Source: Symmetrospora coprosmae
Lineage: Eukaryota > Basidiomycota > Cystobasidiomycetes > Symmetrosporaceae
Reading direction: 5' to 3'
DNA length: 64,000 nucleotides
Assembly (NCBI GenBank): GCA_008802785.1
Contig: VUYT01000007.1
Span: 186,001 to 250,000, forward strand
In this document: piece after piece, positions 46,643 through 57,928 of the stretch
Layout of the letters: each line of letters opens with the position of its first letter
Numbering within the stretch: position 1 is the first letter of the stretch
Notes under the pieces: generated by a model
What the model saw: only the letters and a program-made list of their open reading frames with translations
Databases searched by the model: none
What the model was told of the DNA's origin: nothing
Position numbers and translations under genes: made by a program

Positions 46643-47464
46643 TCAAGCAAAGCCGAGCGTCTCGTCCAGAATGGACTGTATCTTGCTCGGGTCAAAGGGC
46701 GGGAAGGACGTGTTGCTGCTTGAGACTGCAACTCGCTCTGTGCCGCTGCTGCCAGGCAGCTCGCGTATGGTTGCAGCGAGCGTGCTGTGAAGCAGCCGAG
46801 AGAATCAGCATGGTCGCCAAAGACGCAGCCAGGCAGGCATGCGGGCAGGCAGCTAGATAGATCCACCTCGGAGAAGCCACGACGGCCCATCCCTGTTTGT
46901 GCATCTCTTCGGCCAGCTCGGACTGATGCGCGTCCATGAGCGTGTCGTTGGGGACAATGACCAGATGAGAGCGCTGCTTCCTCTCCTTCTCGTTGCCGTC
47001 AGAGGCTGTCAAGGGTGCCAGGGCGGGACCTCTCAGAGCAGCCAAGATGGAGCCAGCGCCTGGACGCGCGTATAGCACCACACATGGAGAGAGGAAGGAC
47101 AACGATGCGAGCGAGCGAGTCAGCCTAGTGCTGCTGCTGCTGCTGCTGTCAATGCTCGTCCAGGAGAGCGCGCACCGGCATGACAGAGCACGAGATGCGC
47201 CTCGACCATCTTCTCCTCGATGTCTCCCATGAAGGCGTGCAGCTCCACCTGCAGCTGCGATGATGGTGCAGACCCTGTCGCGCTGTTGGCACGCTCTCCC
47301 ACCACTGACGGCCTCTCCTGCTTGCCATACTGGACGATGAAGCGGGTGCACCCATGGTCGCTCAACGCGTCGAGGACGGGCTGCGAGAGAGCCGCGTCGA
47401 CCAGTGGGCGGAATTCGGTCGAACCGACAGTCAGGAGGGCCACCTTGTCGCCGCGTGATGGCAT
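46643..47464 (-). CDS. ALG13: UDP-GlcNAc transferase subunit Alg13
   Basis: Catalytic half of the Alg13/Alg14 enzyme that adds the second GlcNAc to the dolichol-linked precursor on the cytosolic face of the ER. Exon 1 from ATG 47464 (MPSRGDKVALLTVGSTEF) contains GSTEFRPLVDAALS, CTRFIVQYGKQ and ELHAFMGDIEEKMVEAHLVL; a 116-bp intron (about 47060-47175) splits CHAG/AGSILAALRGP. Exon 2 has HLVIVPNDTLMDAHQSELAE, the nucleotide-sugar motif. A second intron leads to a C-terminal exon ending FDPSKIQSILDETLGFA, the usual Alg13 tail, before TGA at 46643. The GTG upstream (47482) is not used as start. The gene is divergent from SURF6 with a 185-bp shared promoter. Confidence 0.9.
47131..47148. repeat. 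CTG/CAG triplet run within the first ALG13 intron
   Basis: Six CTG triplets on the plus strand (CAG on the minus strand) inside the intron, so they offer several near-acceptor CAG sites. They are not translated. Confidence 0.75.
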
Positions 47465-47649
47465 CGAGATAATGTCGAACACAGCTCAGCTCCTCCCTCG
47501 GATATTTGCCTTCTGTTGCTGTTCCGTTGTCCATGAAAGAGGGTGCTCCCCGTGTTGCCTCTCCCTCCCTGACCCGCTTCGCCCGCCTGCCCGCCTGCTG
47601 CTCACATCAGCACCCATCATCAGCAGAGAGGCAGAACTGTGTGAAGGCC
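47465..47649. promoter_or_regulatory. Short shared promoter, ALG13 / SURF6
   Basis: Only 185 bp separate two divergent ATGs. The stretch has no TATA box and is pyrimidine-rich on the plus strand (CTCCCTCCCTG-like runs). Confidence 0.55.
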
Positions 47650-49554
47650 ATGGGCAAGAACAAGGGCAAAGGGAGCGCAGCGCAGGGAGGAGGTGGATCG
47701 CAGCTGAATGCGCCATCCGGGGAGCACCTCGAGGAGCTCAAGGTGGGCGAAATGCGAGTCTCGATGGATGACCGCAAATTTCTGAATCCGCGCTCGCTGC
47801 CATCCCGCACTCTTCGACAACGCGGCTGCGCGCTCCCTGCAGGCCAGCTTGACACGCTACAACGACTCGTTCAGCACCCTGCTTGGCCTCGTCCCGGCAA
47901 AATTCTACCTGCCCGAGGAGGATGCACTCGACCGCAGAGGGTCGCAGCAAGACGTGCGTTTCGCCACTCTGGCAGCCTTGCAGCTCTGCATTCACTCGAG
48001 ATGAACGACCGCAGCTGATACCAGCTCGCTGTGCTTGTCATGTACATGCTCCACAGCCCGCAGACGGCAAGAAGCTCAGCAAGAAGCAGCGGAAGCAGCT
48101 CCAGCAGGAACAGCAGGCTGCGGACGGAGAGCTCGCCCTAGCTAAGCGCTTAGCCAAGAAGGCAAAGGTGATAAGCTCAATCGACGTCTGGAGCGAGTGT
48201 GCACAGTAGAGTATGTCGAGTCTGACGCCCGTCTCCCCTGCTGCACCGACAGTACGACCCGAACACGCCCCGGACGGTCATCGAGATCCAGCAAGCTAGG
48301 GCAGCGGCTGCAGCGGCCGACAGCGATTCTGAGGAAGAGGTCGGCATTGCGTTGAAAGGATTCACATCAGCGCCAGTCACAGCAGTGGGGCCGGAAGCGA
48401 ACGAGGATGAGGAGGACTCGCCAAACGATAGTGATTTCGAGGACGACGCCGCAGACGACGAAGACATTGCTGCTAGCACGGCGGTGAAGGCCAAGACGGG
48501 CAAGAGCACAGCAGGGGTGTCGTCCGCAGCAGCTGGTCTCGCAGACGTCGTGCTTGACCCGCAAGCCCTCGCGGGCGCTACCGGCGAGTCGAGCCGGGAA
48601 GCGCTGCTGGCTGAGCGCAAGAAGCGCGGCGAGGTGCGCGACAAGCGGCGCGAGCGGATGAGGGAGCGCAAGCGCAAGGAGCGGGACGGCGCTGCTGCGC
48701 CGGGAGACGTCCCTGCGTCCGTGTCGCTCAAGCGCAAGCGCGAGGAGGAGGCTGCTGCGTTCCGCGCTTCGGGGATGGCGAGCGGGACGAGCGACAAGGT
48801 TGGCAAGGCAGCAAAGATGAGCGATGTCAAGAAGGCACTCAAGAAGGAAGGAAGGCGACAGCCGCCTGTGCAAATGGCGGACAGCGGGGACGATGATGAT
48901 ACCCGCATGGACACCAGCGCAGCGCGGGCGGGTCCTTCCGTCCCGGCTACAAAGGCGTCTGCGCCGGCGACAAGCTCATCAGCTCTCGCCACCTCGTCTG
49001 GCCCCGCCAACCCAGCATCCATCGCCTTCTCCTCGCTCGACTTCACGCCCTCTTCTGCCGTCGGCGGGCCGGACGCGCCCAAGCTGACCAAGAAGCAGCG
49101 CGAGGCGCTCGGCAAGAACACGCGCATGGGCGTGACGTCGCACGACCCTGCCGTGGCGCTCAATGCCCTCAAGGGGCGCGAGGAGTTCCTGAGCAAGCTC
49201 ACGCCGCAGGCGCGCGAGCGGGCCGAGGAGAAGGACAAGTGGGAACGCATGGCGATGCGCGCCGAGGGGACCAAGGTGTACGACGAGGAGGCTAAACTCA
49301 AGAAGATGGTCAAGCGGCGCGAGAAGGCAAAGGACAAGAGCAGGAAGGACTGGGCCGACCGCAAAGAGACGCTCGAGAATACACAGGCAGCGCAGCAGAA
49401 GAAGCGCCAGGAGAACATCAACGCTCGCCTCCAGCAGCGCAAGGACAAGAAGTCGGGGACAAAGCCGAAGACAAAGAGCATTGGCAAGCAAAACCCCAAA
49501 AAGGCAAAGGGCAGACCTGGCTTCGAAGGGAAGGGCGGCGGAAGCAAGAAGTAG
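47650..49554 (+). CDS. RRP14: SURF6 / Rrp14 ribosome biogenesis protein
   Basis: Nucleolar protein for 60S and 40S assembly. Exon 1 encodes MGKNKGKGSAAQ to HLEELK; a 93-bp intron joins to ASLTRYNDSFSTLLGLVPAK, then FYLPEEDALDRRGSQQD, the Rrp14 N-terminal domain. After two more introns (near 47955 and 48166) come PADGKKLSKKQRKQLQQEQQ and a long exon with an acidic stretch, the SURF6 core (LLAERKKRGEVRDKRRERMR, SLKRKREEEAAAF) and the very basic C terminus ending KKAKGRPGFEGKGGGSKK, which is diagnostic. All phases close. The length is about 500 residues, with an Ala/Ser-rich insert before the SURF6 core's second half. A 456-codon open frame runs antisense to the last exon and is a shadow of its biased codon use. 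Confidence 0.92.
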
Positions 49555-49986
49555 TCTGCGCTCGACCCGCCTGTCCACGCTTCTTGTTACTCCGAGTTGC
49601 TCCGCCCTGATCTCTCCATTGTTGTTATCGGATGCATGCAATGCCATTTCGCACGGACTCTCGAGGGACGGTCCATATATCACACCGTAGTAGAGCAACC
49701 GGGTCTAGACGTGAACAGGGCGGACCGCGGTCAAGCTGCCGGTCCCAAAGGTCGCCCATCCTGTCCAAGCTTGAGCACGTTGAAGCGCTGTGTTTGCAGG
49801 CAAGGCCATCTTCAGCTTCCGGCAGGCATGGGCTCAATCGCCGCCTCACGGACCTGCTTCATGTTATCCGCCACGTAGGGCATCGACACGATCGATCCTT
49901 TCGCATCCGGTACCGTCCAGACGCTGATGTCGACCGTCGACCGTATGCTGATAACGCATTTGGCGCCTGCGGTGGACGTACCGCGG
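49555..49986. other. Convergent 3' region, SURF6 / secreted protein
   Basis: No gene seen in these 432 bp; a TATATC element at about 49675 has no obvious gene downstream. Confidence 0.4.
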
Positions 49987-50870
49987 TCAGCATGCATCCG
50001 ATCCCTCGCAAATGATGTGCGACCACTCGCCAAGGTACAGCTGCGATTCGACATCGAGGTCGATGTCGGCGCACATGATTTGGTACTGCTGATCTGGATT
50101 AGGGTTGCTCTCGTCTGGGGCGCGCAGCAAAGGTTTCCAGCCGTCGGCCTGCGCGCTGGTAAGCGACTGTGTCGTGTTGCGGCCGTCTGCACATGGGCGC
50201 GTGCTCTCAGGATGGGTCCTCCGCCACATCTGACATAGGCGATGTGTGCTCACTTGGACTAATGACGAACGTCCCTTGGATAGCCTGCTCGTTGGCGCTG
50301 TTATCGGGCACCCCACGCAAGTAGACCATCTGACAAGCCGTGCGTTCTGCGAGTGCCACACACCTTCAGCCTGTCTATTGTGCCGGACCAAGGATCACGA
50401 GTCGAGAAACTCACGAGCATCGACAAGGTTCCAGTCGTACGTCTGCACGTCCAGCCCGTCCCAGACTTTGCCCTCAGCCAAGCAGTCCGGGAAGTCAAGC
50501 ACGACAGTCGCTCCATTGTCTGGACCGGTGACGTCGCTGTGCTTGTACGAGTCGGCTGCGCGTATGCGGTCAGTTCAGCTGTTGTGTGAGCCGACTGGCT
50601 AACCTGGTTTACCGTACTCTCGGTCCGTATGATCATGGCCCAACCAGAATAAGACGCATCTGCATACTTGAGGCCATCGGGTGGACTGCCTTGTAGCAGC
50701 TTCCGCGCAACGTGTGGGTGTCCGACGTGTCGCCGATGCAGGGAGGAGCGTGGCGCTGATGTAAACGTATCGCCGCGCGCTAAACATGCAGATGACAGCA
50801 AGGACGCAGCGCAAAGCCAGCGCAGTGCGCCAAACAGAGACACTCGGTGAAGCGTTCGTCCAGAAGGCAT
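49987..50870 (-). CDS. Putative secreted protein of unknown function
   Basis: I recognise no family. The proposed start (ATG 50870) gives a good signal peptide (MPSGRTLHRVSLFGALRWLC followed by AASLLSSACLARG). The rest reads, across introns, as KYADASYSGWAMIIRTE-T-DS, DNGATVVLDFPDCLAEGKVW, DVQTYDWNLVDAQ, TACQMVYLRGVPDNSANEQA, VISPNGRNTTQSLTSAQADG and finally YQIMCADIDLDVESQLYLGE with GEWSHIICEGSDAC at the C terminus. The mature protein would have about 230 residues with at least five Cys, small enough to be an extracellular effector or a cell-wall protein. The first splice donor (GTACGG, near 50616) is unusual, and a competing frame for the region upstream (ending FWLGHDHTDREY) also looks protein-like, so the N-terminal half is uncertain. 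Confidence 0.55.
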
Positions 50871-51337
50871 GCCGGGTTGTTGCGGTAGGGCCAGGGGCCG
50901 CTGCGTCAATGAATAGGCGGTGAGTAGCCGTGTCTCAGTCCGCACGAGCGCGACGTGTTAGTCAGTAAAAGAGCGGCAAGGGCCTCTGGTCAGCTGCTTT
51001 GCCAGGTAGCACAGCTTCCAGCTCTGCTCCAAACCGCATAGAGGCATACTGCAACCGCTCGTGGGCCGGTGAAAGGGCAAGCGAACCAAAGCCGAGAGAG
51101 AGCACATCTGGATGTCAAGAGATCTTCTCATCGAGCTCTACGGGCTGATACGAGTCTAGGTGCGTGCAGGATGGCTTTCGTGTCTGCTCTGGGTCAGACT
51201 AGGTGCCGGCCCGGAGGAAGAGCACGCAGACCTGCTTCTAGTACGATCTGATGTCTGCATTTCAAAGCGTTTCTCCAACCGAGAGAACGTTTGGAGGATT
51301 GTATCAGAGCTTGGTGGCGGCAAGGGATCGCCTAGAA
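50871..51337. other. Intergenic region between two minus-strand genes
   Basis: A 467-bp gap, presumably the promoter of the secreted-protein gene and the terminator of the next one. Nothing recognisable is seen. Confidence 0.4.
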
Positions 51338-52480
51338 TTAGCTGCTGCTGGGGCAATAGGGCTGGGAGGAAGTGGGGGTTAGATCATTCTCCGCGGCTCT
51401 ATACGCCTGTTGAAGAGCACTGAAGCAGATGGACTGCCACCGACTCTCTGCCTTGTCAAATTTGGGGCCCTTGAGACGAGCAAAGCTCTGCTTTCTGGAA
51501 TCGCTGAGCGCCCTGACTTCATCCTCGAAGAAAGTTCGCCAGCTGTCCCAGCTGCACCGAGCCTGATGGATGCGAGCAAGATGCTTGTGCATCTCTTTGA
51601 TGCCTCCTGACACTGCATGATGCTTGAAGAAGTGGCCCCCTTCATCGCAATTGCAGGCGATAGAATGCTCGACGAGCTGGTGCAAGCTGAAAAAGCGGTG
51701 GATCTCCAGAGACCGCCGGGGATCCTCCTTGTTCTCGCGAGAGACCTTGAGAGTCACCTTGCTCAGCGAAGGGCAGAACTCGCATTTGTATCGACGCTTG
51801 CCCTTGTGCGATTTCGACACGTGAAAGGCACTATAAGGGCGTACAGGGGTCATCCAGTGTTTGATCTGGCTTAACCCCTTGTCCCGGCTGAGCAGTTGCC
51901 GTGGCGTACGGTCCAATGTTCGCGGCGATCTTAACCCGCGTCCCGGCCGCAATCTTTGGAGGGTATTTCCAAAGCGCTGCAGCGCCGCATGGTGCGGCGA
52001 CCGTGAAGGAGGTGGACCGGTACTGCCGATGCCGTCTCCGGACCTTGAGTGCTTCAAGTCGTTCTTGCTGTACAGCGTATCGGAGCGTAGTGTGCTTGCC
52101 GAAGAGGATACGGAAGAGCCACGTCCTTGCTCCTGATTGCCGTACGCTACGGGCAGGCGACCGCGCTGGGTTGGGTCAGCAGAGGACATATTGTTCGATG
52201 ACGGGGCTACGAGCGTAGCAGCTGAGGCGGCTGAAACTGTCGAGTCTGCGGATGCACTGCGTGAGTTGCTTCCTGGTGGATAGCTCGCACGCCTTTGGTA
52301 GGGTTGCTGGGCGAAGGCGGGTTGGGGCAAACCCGAACTCGATGCACGTTGGTTCGGCCAGTCCGGCACAGGCACAGTTGCGAGCTTGTTCAATTGTGTG
52401 GGAGGCTGAGCAGCTTGTTCACGAGCGGCGATGCTGGAGGAGCGCCGAGCGCTAAGCTGAATGATACCACGCGCTTGCAT
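51338..52480 (-). CDS. Ser-rich protein with possible Cys/His zinc-binding module
   Basis: Unknown function. The single open frame gives 380 residues from ATG 52480. The first 190 residues are Ser/Arg/Pro-rich and disordered. Then come KGKRRYKCEFCPSLSKVTLK and SLHQLVEHSIACNCDEGGHF, followed by KHHAVSGGIKEMHKHLARIH. The C-x2-C with later His and Cys residues and the H-x3-H ending (HKHLARIH) resemble atypical C2H2 zinc fingers, so a nucleic-acid-binding role is possible but not shown. Codon use fits the neighbouring genes. An upstream frame (52452-52679) could supply an extra N-terminal exon, but no acceptable splice pair was found to join it. Confidence 0.6.
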   Translation of the reverse strand: MQARGIIQLSARRSSSIAAREQAAQPPTQLNKLATVPVPDWPNQRASSSGLPQPAFAQQPYQRRASYPPGSNSRSASADSTVSAASAATLVAPSSNNMSSADPTQRGRLPVAYGNQEQGRGSSVSSSASTLRSDTLYSKNDLKHSRSGDGIGSTGPPPSRSPHHAALQRFGNTLQRLRPGRGLRSPRTLDRTPRQLLSRDKGLSQIKHWMTPVRPYSAFHVSKSHKGKRRYKCEFCPSLSKVTLKVSRENKEDPRRSLEIHRFFSLHQLVEHSIACNCDEGGHFFKHHAVSGGIKEMHKHLARIHQARCSWDSWRTFFEDEVRALSDSRKQSFARLKGPKFDKAESRWQSICFSALQQAYRAAENDLTPTSSQPYCPSSS

Positions 52481-53753
52481 CGTTGTTGCTCAAGGGCGAC
52501 GGTGCGGATGAATACGATCTGGGTAGCTTGCCGGGGACGAGGATGTCGGAGGAGTGATACGATGGAGATGGAGTTGGGGTGTAGGGATCAAGGGGGATCA
52601 GACCAACGCCGCGACGAAGCCAGACCTGGCTCCAGACCTGGCGCTGCACGAGGAGAAATCGGTGTCCTGATTGAAGCAAAGCAGAGAGTGAGTCATCGGG
52701 ACCGCAGGGCTTTCATAGCGCTGGCGCTGACAGTCATTGAGGGGGCCGAATCAATCACCGGGCGATGCAGATGTGTCGAGGCGCTGCAAGGCCGAATCGT
52801 TTGGCAGATTTGGATTGGGTCTAGACCGTTGGATGTCGTGTGTCTGACAGGAATACCTCGCGACAGTGTGGCTGTGCGGGGATAGGGAGGGCAGCTGGTG
52901 GATGTCGGTCAGTCCTGCTGGGTTGGTTCAAGTGCGCGGAGGTCCCCACACTGGCCTGCTCTGCAAGTCAGAGCAAGAGCTATGCGAACCAGGCAGAGTT
53001 GTAGAGATCAGCATTCTAGGTGTCGTGTCCAGGCTTGATTGCATCTCTACAGTTACATCGATTCCTCTTTCGAGCTCGTCCGGGAGGGTACGGCGACTCG
53101 CTCTGACCATAGAAGCGGGCCAACGAAAGCGCGGTAGACCTCCATCGCAGCTGTGACAGCATGTTACTCGTAAAATGAAGTGTTTGGCGGTGGCATGTAT
53201 GTAGCGCTAGACACGATTAACGACAGAGCAGATCCCAATGTGTGTTCTCACGACTTTTGCAGCTGGGGCCAGGCGTTGGACGCCTCGTCTGTGTTCGAGC
53301 AGAGCGTCGAGGGCGTGCAGATAGCACTGCACTGCTGCTCAGTCGACGAGTACGTCCCCCTGCCCCATGCTTGTGTGTTATCGTCGTTGAGAAGCAAGAG
53401 CAGAACCAAGAGGCGACTGGAGCGAGCTGCCCTCGCAAGAGTCTGCCCGCCAGGCACACGGCCGATGTTGGTGGCGAATGAGGCGAGAGGTAGACAGCAG
53501 TAGCATGGCCGGTGCAAATCTCTGCAGTACTGCTCGCACAATATACTCCTAATGCTGCTTCTGGTGCTGCTGTGTTGCGTTATTCGCGTTGGGTTGGCTT
53601 GCTGCCCCTCAACTTGCCTGCTTGCTGCTGCCCCCCTTCTCCCTTGCGCCTCTGCCGGCAACCTCCCAACTCCGGAGTCGCGACCGGACTGGACAGGACG
53701 GACGAGCAGGCGAAGCAAGCGAGAGCACGGCTAACCGCCAGACTGGAACGCGG
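52481..53753. other. Divergent intergenic region, zinc-finger-like gene / carnitine acetyltransferase
   Basis: About 1.27 kb without a supported gene; many mid-length frames overlap on both strands and none has a family resemblance. It must contain two promoters. No repeat or RNA gene was recognised. Confidence 0.4.
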
Positions 53754-56456
53754 ATGATGCTCTCCTGCCGCGTCGTCAGGGTCAACAGGGCTGTCCACTC
53801 CTCCTCCTCGTCTTCCCCAGTCGTCTCCTCACTCGCCCGGCGCGTCGGCCAGCTTCCACATCCATCACTATCCCCGTCATCTACCTTCGCCGCGTCCTCC
53901 CGTAGGATGTTTGCACTGTCAGCCTACCGCAAAGACCAGCCGAAGACTCTAGGTGGGCTGAGCTGGCCCGCGCAACCCGCAACCGGCCGGCACCGGCTGA
54001 TCCACTCTGCGACAAACCCCGACGTCCCCGCAGCCTACCAAGACACACTTCCCAAGCTTCCCGTACCCAAGCTGTCCGACTCGCTCGCAAAGTACCTCAA
54101 GTCGCTCAAGCCTCTCCTGCGCGAGGAAGCGCGCCTCTCATCAAACCCAGACCCGGACGCATATGTCGCATCCGAGCTGGCCAAGCGCGAAGAGTGGGCA
54201 CACTCGTTCGGATCCATCGGAGGGCTAGGCCGTGCTCTGCAGGAGCGACTCACAGACGTAGACAGCGCCTCGCCGAACAACTGGCTCGACGATACGTACT
54301 GGCTCTCAATCGCGTACCACACCTGGCGCGTCCCGCTGCCCATCAACAGCAACTGGTGGATCCTGTGCGCACACGATGCGGATGTCCCGCGCAGCGTGAC
54401 GGACGCCAGGCCGCACAAGGGAGAATTTGGGGACTGGCAGGTCAGGCGCGCAGCGACAATGACATGGCGACTGCTGGATTTCAAAGAACGACTGGACCGG
54501 TGGGGTTCTTTCCGAGTTGCCATTCGGGTAGCGAAGGATTCTGGGAGCTAATGCCACGATTACTTTCTCCGGACATGGGACACAGGCAAGAGCTTATCCC
54601 AGACTCCTCACGAGCAGGTCCGTTCTGCATGCATCAATACACTCGGTGAGCGCGGCTTACCTCTGGTCACACCCGGCTCACCTCGCACTGACAGCGCGAT
54701 GGATGCGACCTCGGCTCCTGCACAGCGTCTTTGGCGTCACTCGCTTGCCTTCTCTGCCTGCCGACCGCCTGACACAGGGCCGGCATCCGAGCCCGCACCG
54801 GCACATCACGCTCATCATCCGGGATCAGATCTTCTCGCTCGACGTGAAGGACCAGCACGGACGCGTCAAGACGAAGGACGAGATTGAGAAGATGATGTGG
54901 CTCGCGATACAGGACGTGAAAGCCGGAGCGTCGCCGCAACAGCCGGCTATCGGTGTGCTTACTGGTGCGAACCGAGACAGCTGGACAAAGGTGTGTCAGT
55001 ACAGGACTTGGCACCTACACGAGAGAAGCTGAGAGAGACTGTCTTTCCGTAGTCCCGCGAGCATCTTCTATCGCTATCAGAAGCCAACCGCGCCAACCTA
55101 TCTGCCATCGAGACCTCCCTCTTTGTCATTGCCCTTGACGATTGGACGCGCATTCACCCTTCGGCTCACGTCTCTTCACTCGCATCCGAGCTCATCCCCA
55201 ATTCGCAAGCAGACCTCGCGAACCCCTCGGCCGGTGTCTCCGTAGATCCGAGTCTGGAACTCGACGGGCACGTCCTGAACTCGTGCGCGGGGCAGAAAGG
55301 GCACAACAGGTGGTTCGACAAGGCGCTGTCCATCACCGTCGAGTCCAACTCGCGTGCGGCCGTGATGGGCGAGCACTCGCCGTGCGACGCGCTCATCCCG
55401 AGCATTGTTGCCGACTACATGCTGGCCGAAGGGTGCGGCAAGCCAAAGGGCGTTCCGGCGCCTGCAAAGAAGGATTCCGAGGAGGGCAAGAGGCTGCTCG
55501 CCGTCGCGGAGAACGAGATCAGACGCCTCGAATGGGTCACGGACCAGAGCGTGATCGAGAGCATCGAGGCAGCCGAGAAGGAGGTTGATGCAATCGTTGA
55601 GGACAGCGAGGGGCTCATGCTGTGGTTCGAGGATTATGGCACGGAATGGATCAAGAAGCAGGGTGAGGGTTTTGGCGTGCTCTGGGCTGATGTGCTCGGT
55701 GACTAAAGTTTATGCGACGCTATACGGCAGGCAAGCAATCACCTGATGCATACATCCAGATGGCGATGCAGCTAGCATACCGGCGCTTGCACGGTCACGG
55801 CACACCGACGTACGAGACGGCCTCGACTCGATTGTTCCTCCGCGGTCGGACCGATGTCATCCGCACGTACAGCGAGGACAGCCAGAAATGGGTGGAGGCT
55901 ATGGTGCAGGCCATTCCAGAGGGCGGGAAGGGTCCGTCGGACAACGCAAAGAGCAGCGAGCTGTACAGTCTCCTTTCTTCTGCCGTGGCTTCGCACAACA
56001 CCTTTACGCGAGAGGCGAGCACGGGTAAAGGCTTTGATCGGCACATGCTCGGGCTGCGCCTGCAATTGCGCGAAGGAGAGTCTCACCCACTCCTCGAGGA
56101 CAAGCTCTTCTCGGAGAGTCAGAGCTGGAAGCTGAGCACGTCGGGCCTGTCGGCTGGAGACCGCTTCTTTGGCACAGGTTTCGGAGCCACGGATCCGGAT
56201 GGCTACGGCATTAACTGTGCGTCACCACGCTAATCCGTAGTCTGCGCGCTCGACGGGGTTCCAGCTAACGTGGTCGTTCACGGACCTGCCAGACCTTGCC
56301 GGCGCCAAGGTCATCAAGTTTGGCATAGAGAGCAAGTGGTCTTCCAAGGTCGCGTCAACACACAAGCTGCGGCTCGAGATCATCAAGGCTATGCGAGACA
56401 TGAGAGCTATCTGTGAAGAAGGGCAGGCAGCCACGGCGCCGTCTACAAAGCTGTAG
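53754..56456 (+). CDS. CAT2: Carnitine O-acetyltransferase, mitochondrial type
   Basis: Transfers acetyl groups between CoA and carnitine, moving acetyl units into or out of mitochondria and peroxisomes. The first about 90 residues form a long basic, Ser-rich presequence that fits mitochondrial import. Family segments are LPKLPVPKLSDSLAKYLKSL, WLDDTYWLSIAYHTWRVPLP, GDWQVRRAATMTWRLLDFKE, then across introns AGPFCMHQYTRVFGVTRLPS, the catalytic His in GEHSPCDALIPSIVADYML, IQMAMQLAYRRLHGHGTPTY and GKGFDRHMLGLRLQLREGES. The stop is at 56456. Introns near 54502, 54649-54723, 54990, 55663 and 56215 are supported by conservation. The last one does not close: the preceding exon ends GYGIN plus one base, but the clear final exon (IKFGIESKWSSKVASTHKLR) starts at phase 0, so this join is unresolved or the read has a one-base error. 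Confidence 0.9.
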
Positions 56457-56684
56457 CTTGTTCCGCATGTCGATGCGAGGGATATCGGACGCGTAAAGCG
56501 CGTGGAAGCTGTTGTAGCACTTGTTATCCCCCAGTCGCCTCTCCTGGAAGTGTATAGCATCTAGAGCATCGATGGAGCGTGTCCTGTCATACCGGCAACG
56601 TTGTAGTCGCATGTCGCGTCTGACTTCCGTATGCGCCGTCGTGAGCACGGCTCTGACTGTTACCATCAACAGCGAGGTCGCACC

Positions 56685-57928
56685 ATGGCAGAAGCAGCGC
56701 CAATACCAGCGGCGGATGCAGGGCAGCCACCTCTTGTGATAGACGGCCAGGCTCCTGCATTCATAGACGGAGAGGGACTACCTGCGCACCCTTTGCTGTC
56801 TGGGAGCGCTGGGCCTTCCACTTCATCGACAGCACCCGCATCAGCAGCTCCGCCGACGGCAGCGCCATCACGGAAGGAGAAGAGGTGGGCTGTAGACGTT
56901 GAGCAGATACATAGCAGCACGAACGAGCCCGCTGATTGCCCGTGCGCATCCTACTCCTCCTACAGAGCCGCCGGAGCTGCCGCAAAGACAAAGCCAGCCG
57001 TCGCTTCGCTGCCCAGTCGAGCCGGTGAGTGAGTACGGCGGCACTGCGCTGCTACATGCATAGCCAGCTGATGCGAGCCTGCGCTTTACTCACAGAGGAG
57101 AACAAGTACCGCACAAAATACAAGCAGCTCAAGGTAAAGGTCCAGGAAATCGAGGATGTGGGTCGGGCGTGCGGGCGCGCTTCTTCGATGACGGCAACGT
57201 GTGTGTGGAAGCGAGACTGACGCGAATTGGGTGTCGCCAATGCAGGAGAATGCAAAGATCCAGGCCAAGATCCTGAATACAAAGCGCCAGATCCAGCGGT
57301 TGCGTCTCGAGCGGAGGTGCGTGTCCGAGCGAGTCGCTCCGGGACAGTCCCAACCAGGCCCAGCGCGTTGATCACTAACGATTCCTGCGCGCTACCCTAC
57401 TACAGCATCCTATACGAGCGGTTCGTGGACTCTAGGGGAGGTCCGCTGGAAGGCACGACCATGGCTGTCGACCCGCATGCACCGCCAGCGGTGTCCGCCA
57501 ACCCGCTATCGCATCCCTCCAACTCGAGCGGCGCGCTACCACACGCCCAACAGCATCAGCAGGACGACGCATTCACAGCAGGGCCTGCCAACGGATACAG
57601 TGACTACCCCGCGAGCCTGCCCTATGTACCATCCGGCAGCTCACGCGTCGTCCACGAAATTTCCGAGCCAAGGAGTCGCGTGTACCAGTCGCCGGGACAC
57701 GCCGGCAACGGCTACCACGGCATCGTGAACGATGTGCGCACCACGCCGCACCACGCCATGATTGTCCCTGCGTCTGTCGATCAGCAGCAACTGCCGTCCA
57801 TGGTCTCAGCATCGGCGTCACCCACACATGGCTATGTCGCCCAGATGGCCGGGTCGCCCAGACAGGCCGTACAGATGTCGCCCGCGCAGCATTCGCCGAT
57901 GGCAGGCATCCAGAGGGATGGTAGTTGA
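56685..57928 (+). CDS. INO80 complex subunit F (TFPT-like) domain protein
   Basis: Probably a subunit of the INO80 chromatin remodeller. The N-terminal 110 residues are Pro/Ala-rich. The domain is spread over small exons: EENKYRTKYKQLKVKVQEIE, then DENAKIQAKILNTKRQIQRL, then RLERSILYERF, which matches the short helical INO80F/TFPT signature (K-Y-R/K-x-L, E-N at the second helix, E-R-x-x-L-x-x-R at the end). Introns near 57028-57094, 57160-57243 and 57317-57406 all close in phase. The long C-terminal exon, about 170 residues, is Pro/Gln/His/Ser-rich without motifs. Total length is about 320 residues. It follows the carnitine acetyltransferase on the same strand after 228 bp. Confidence 0.75.

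Noticed and set aside
48177-49547. 456-codon open frame antisense to SURF6
   Set aside because: It mirrors the GC-rich codon use of the real gene, is low-complexity (Ser/Leu/Ala) and has no family resemblance.
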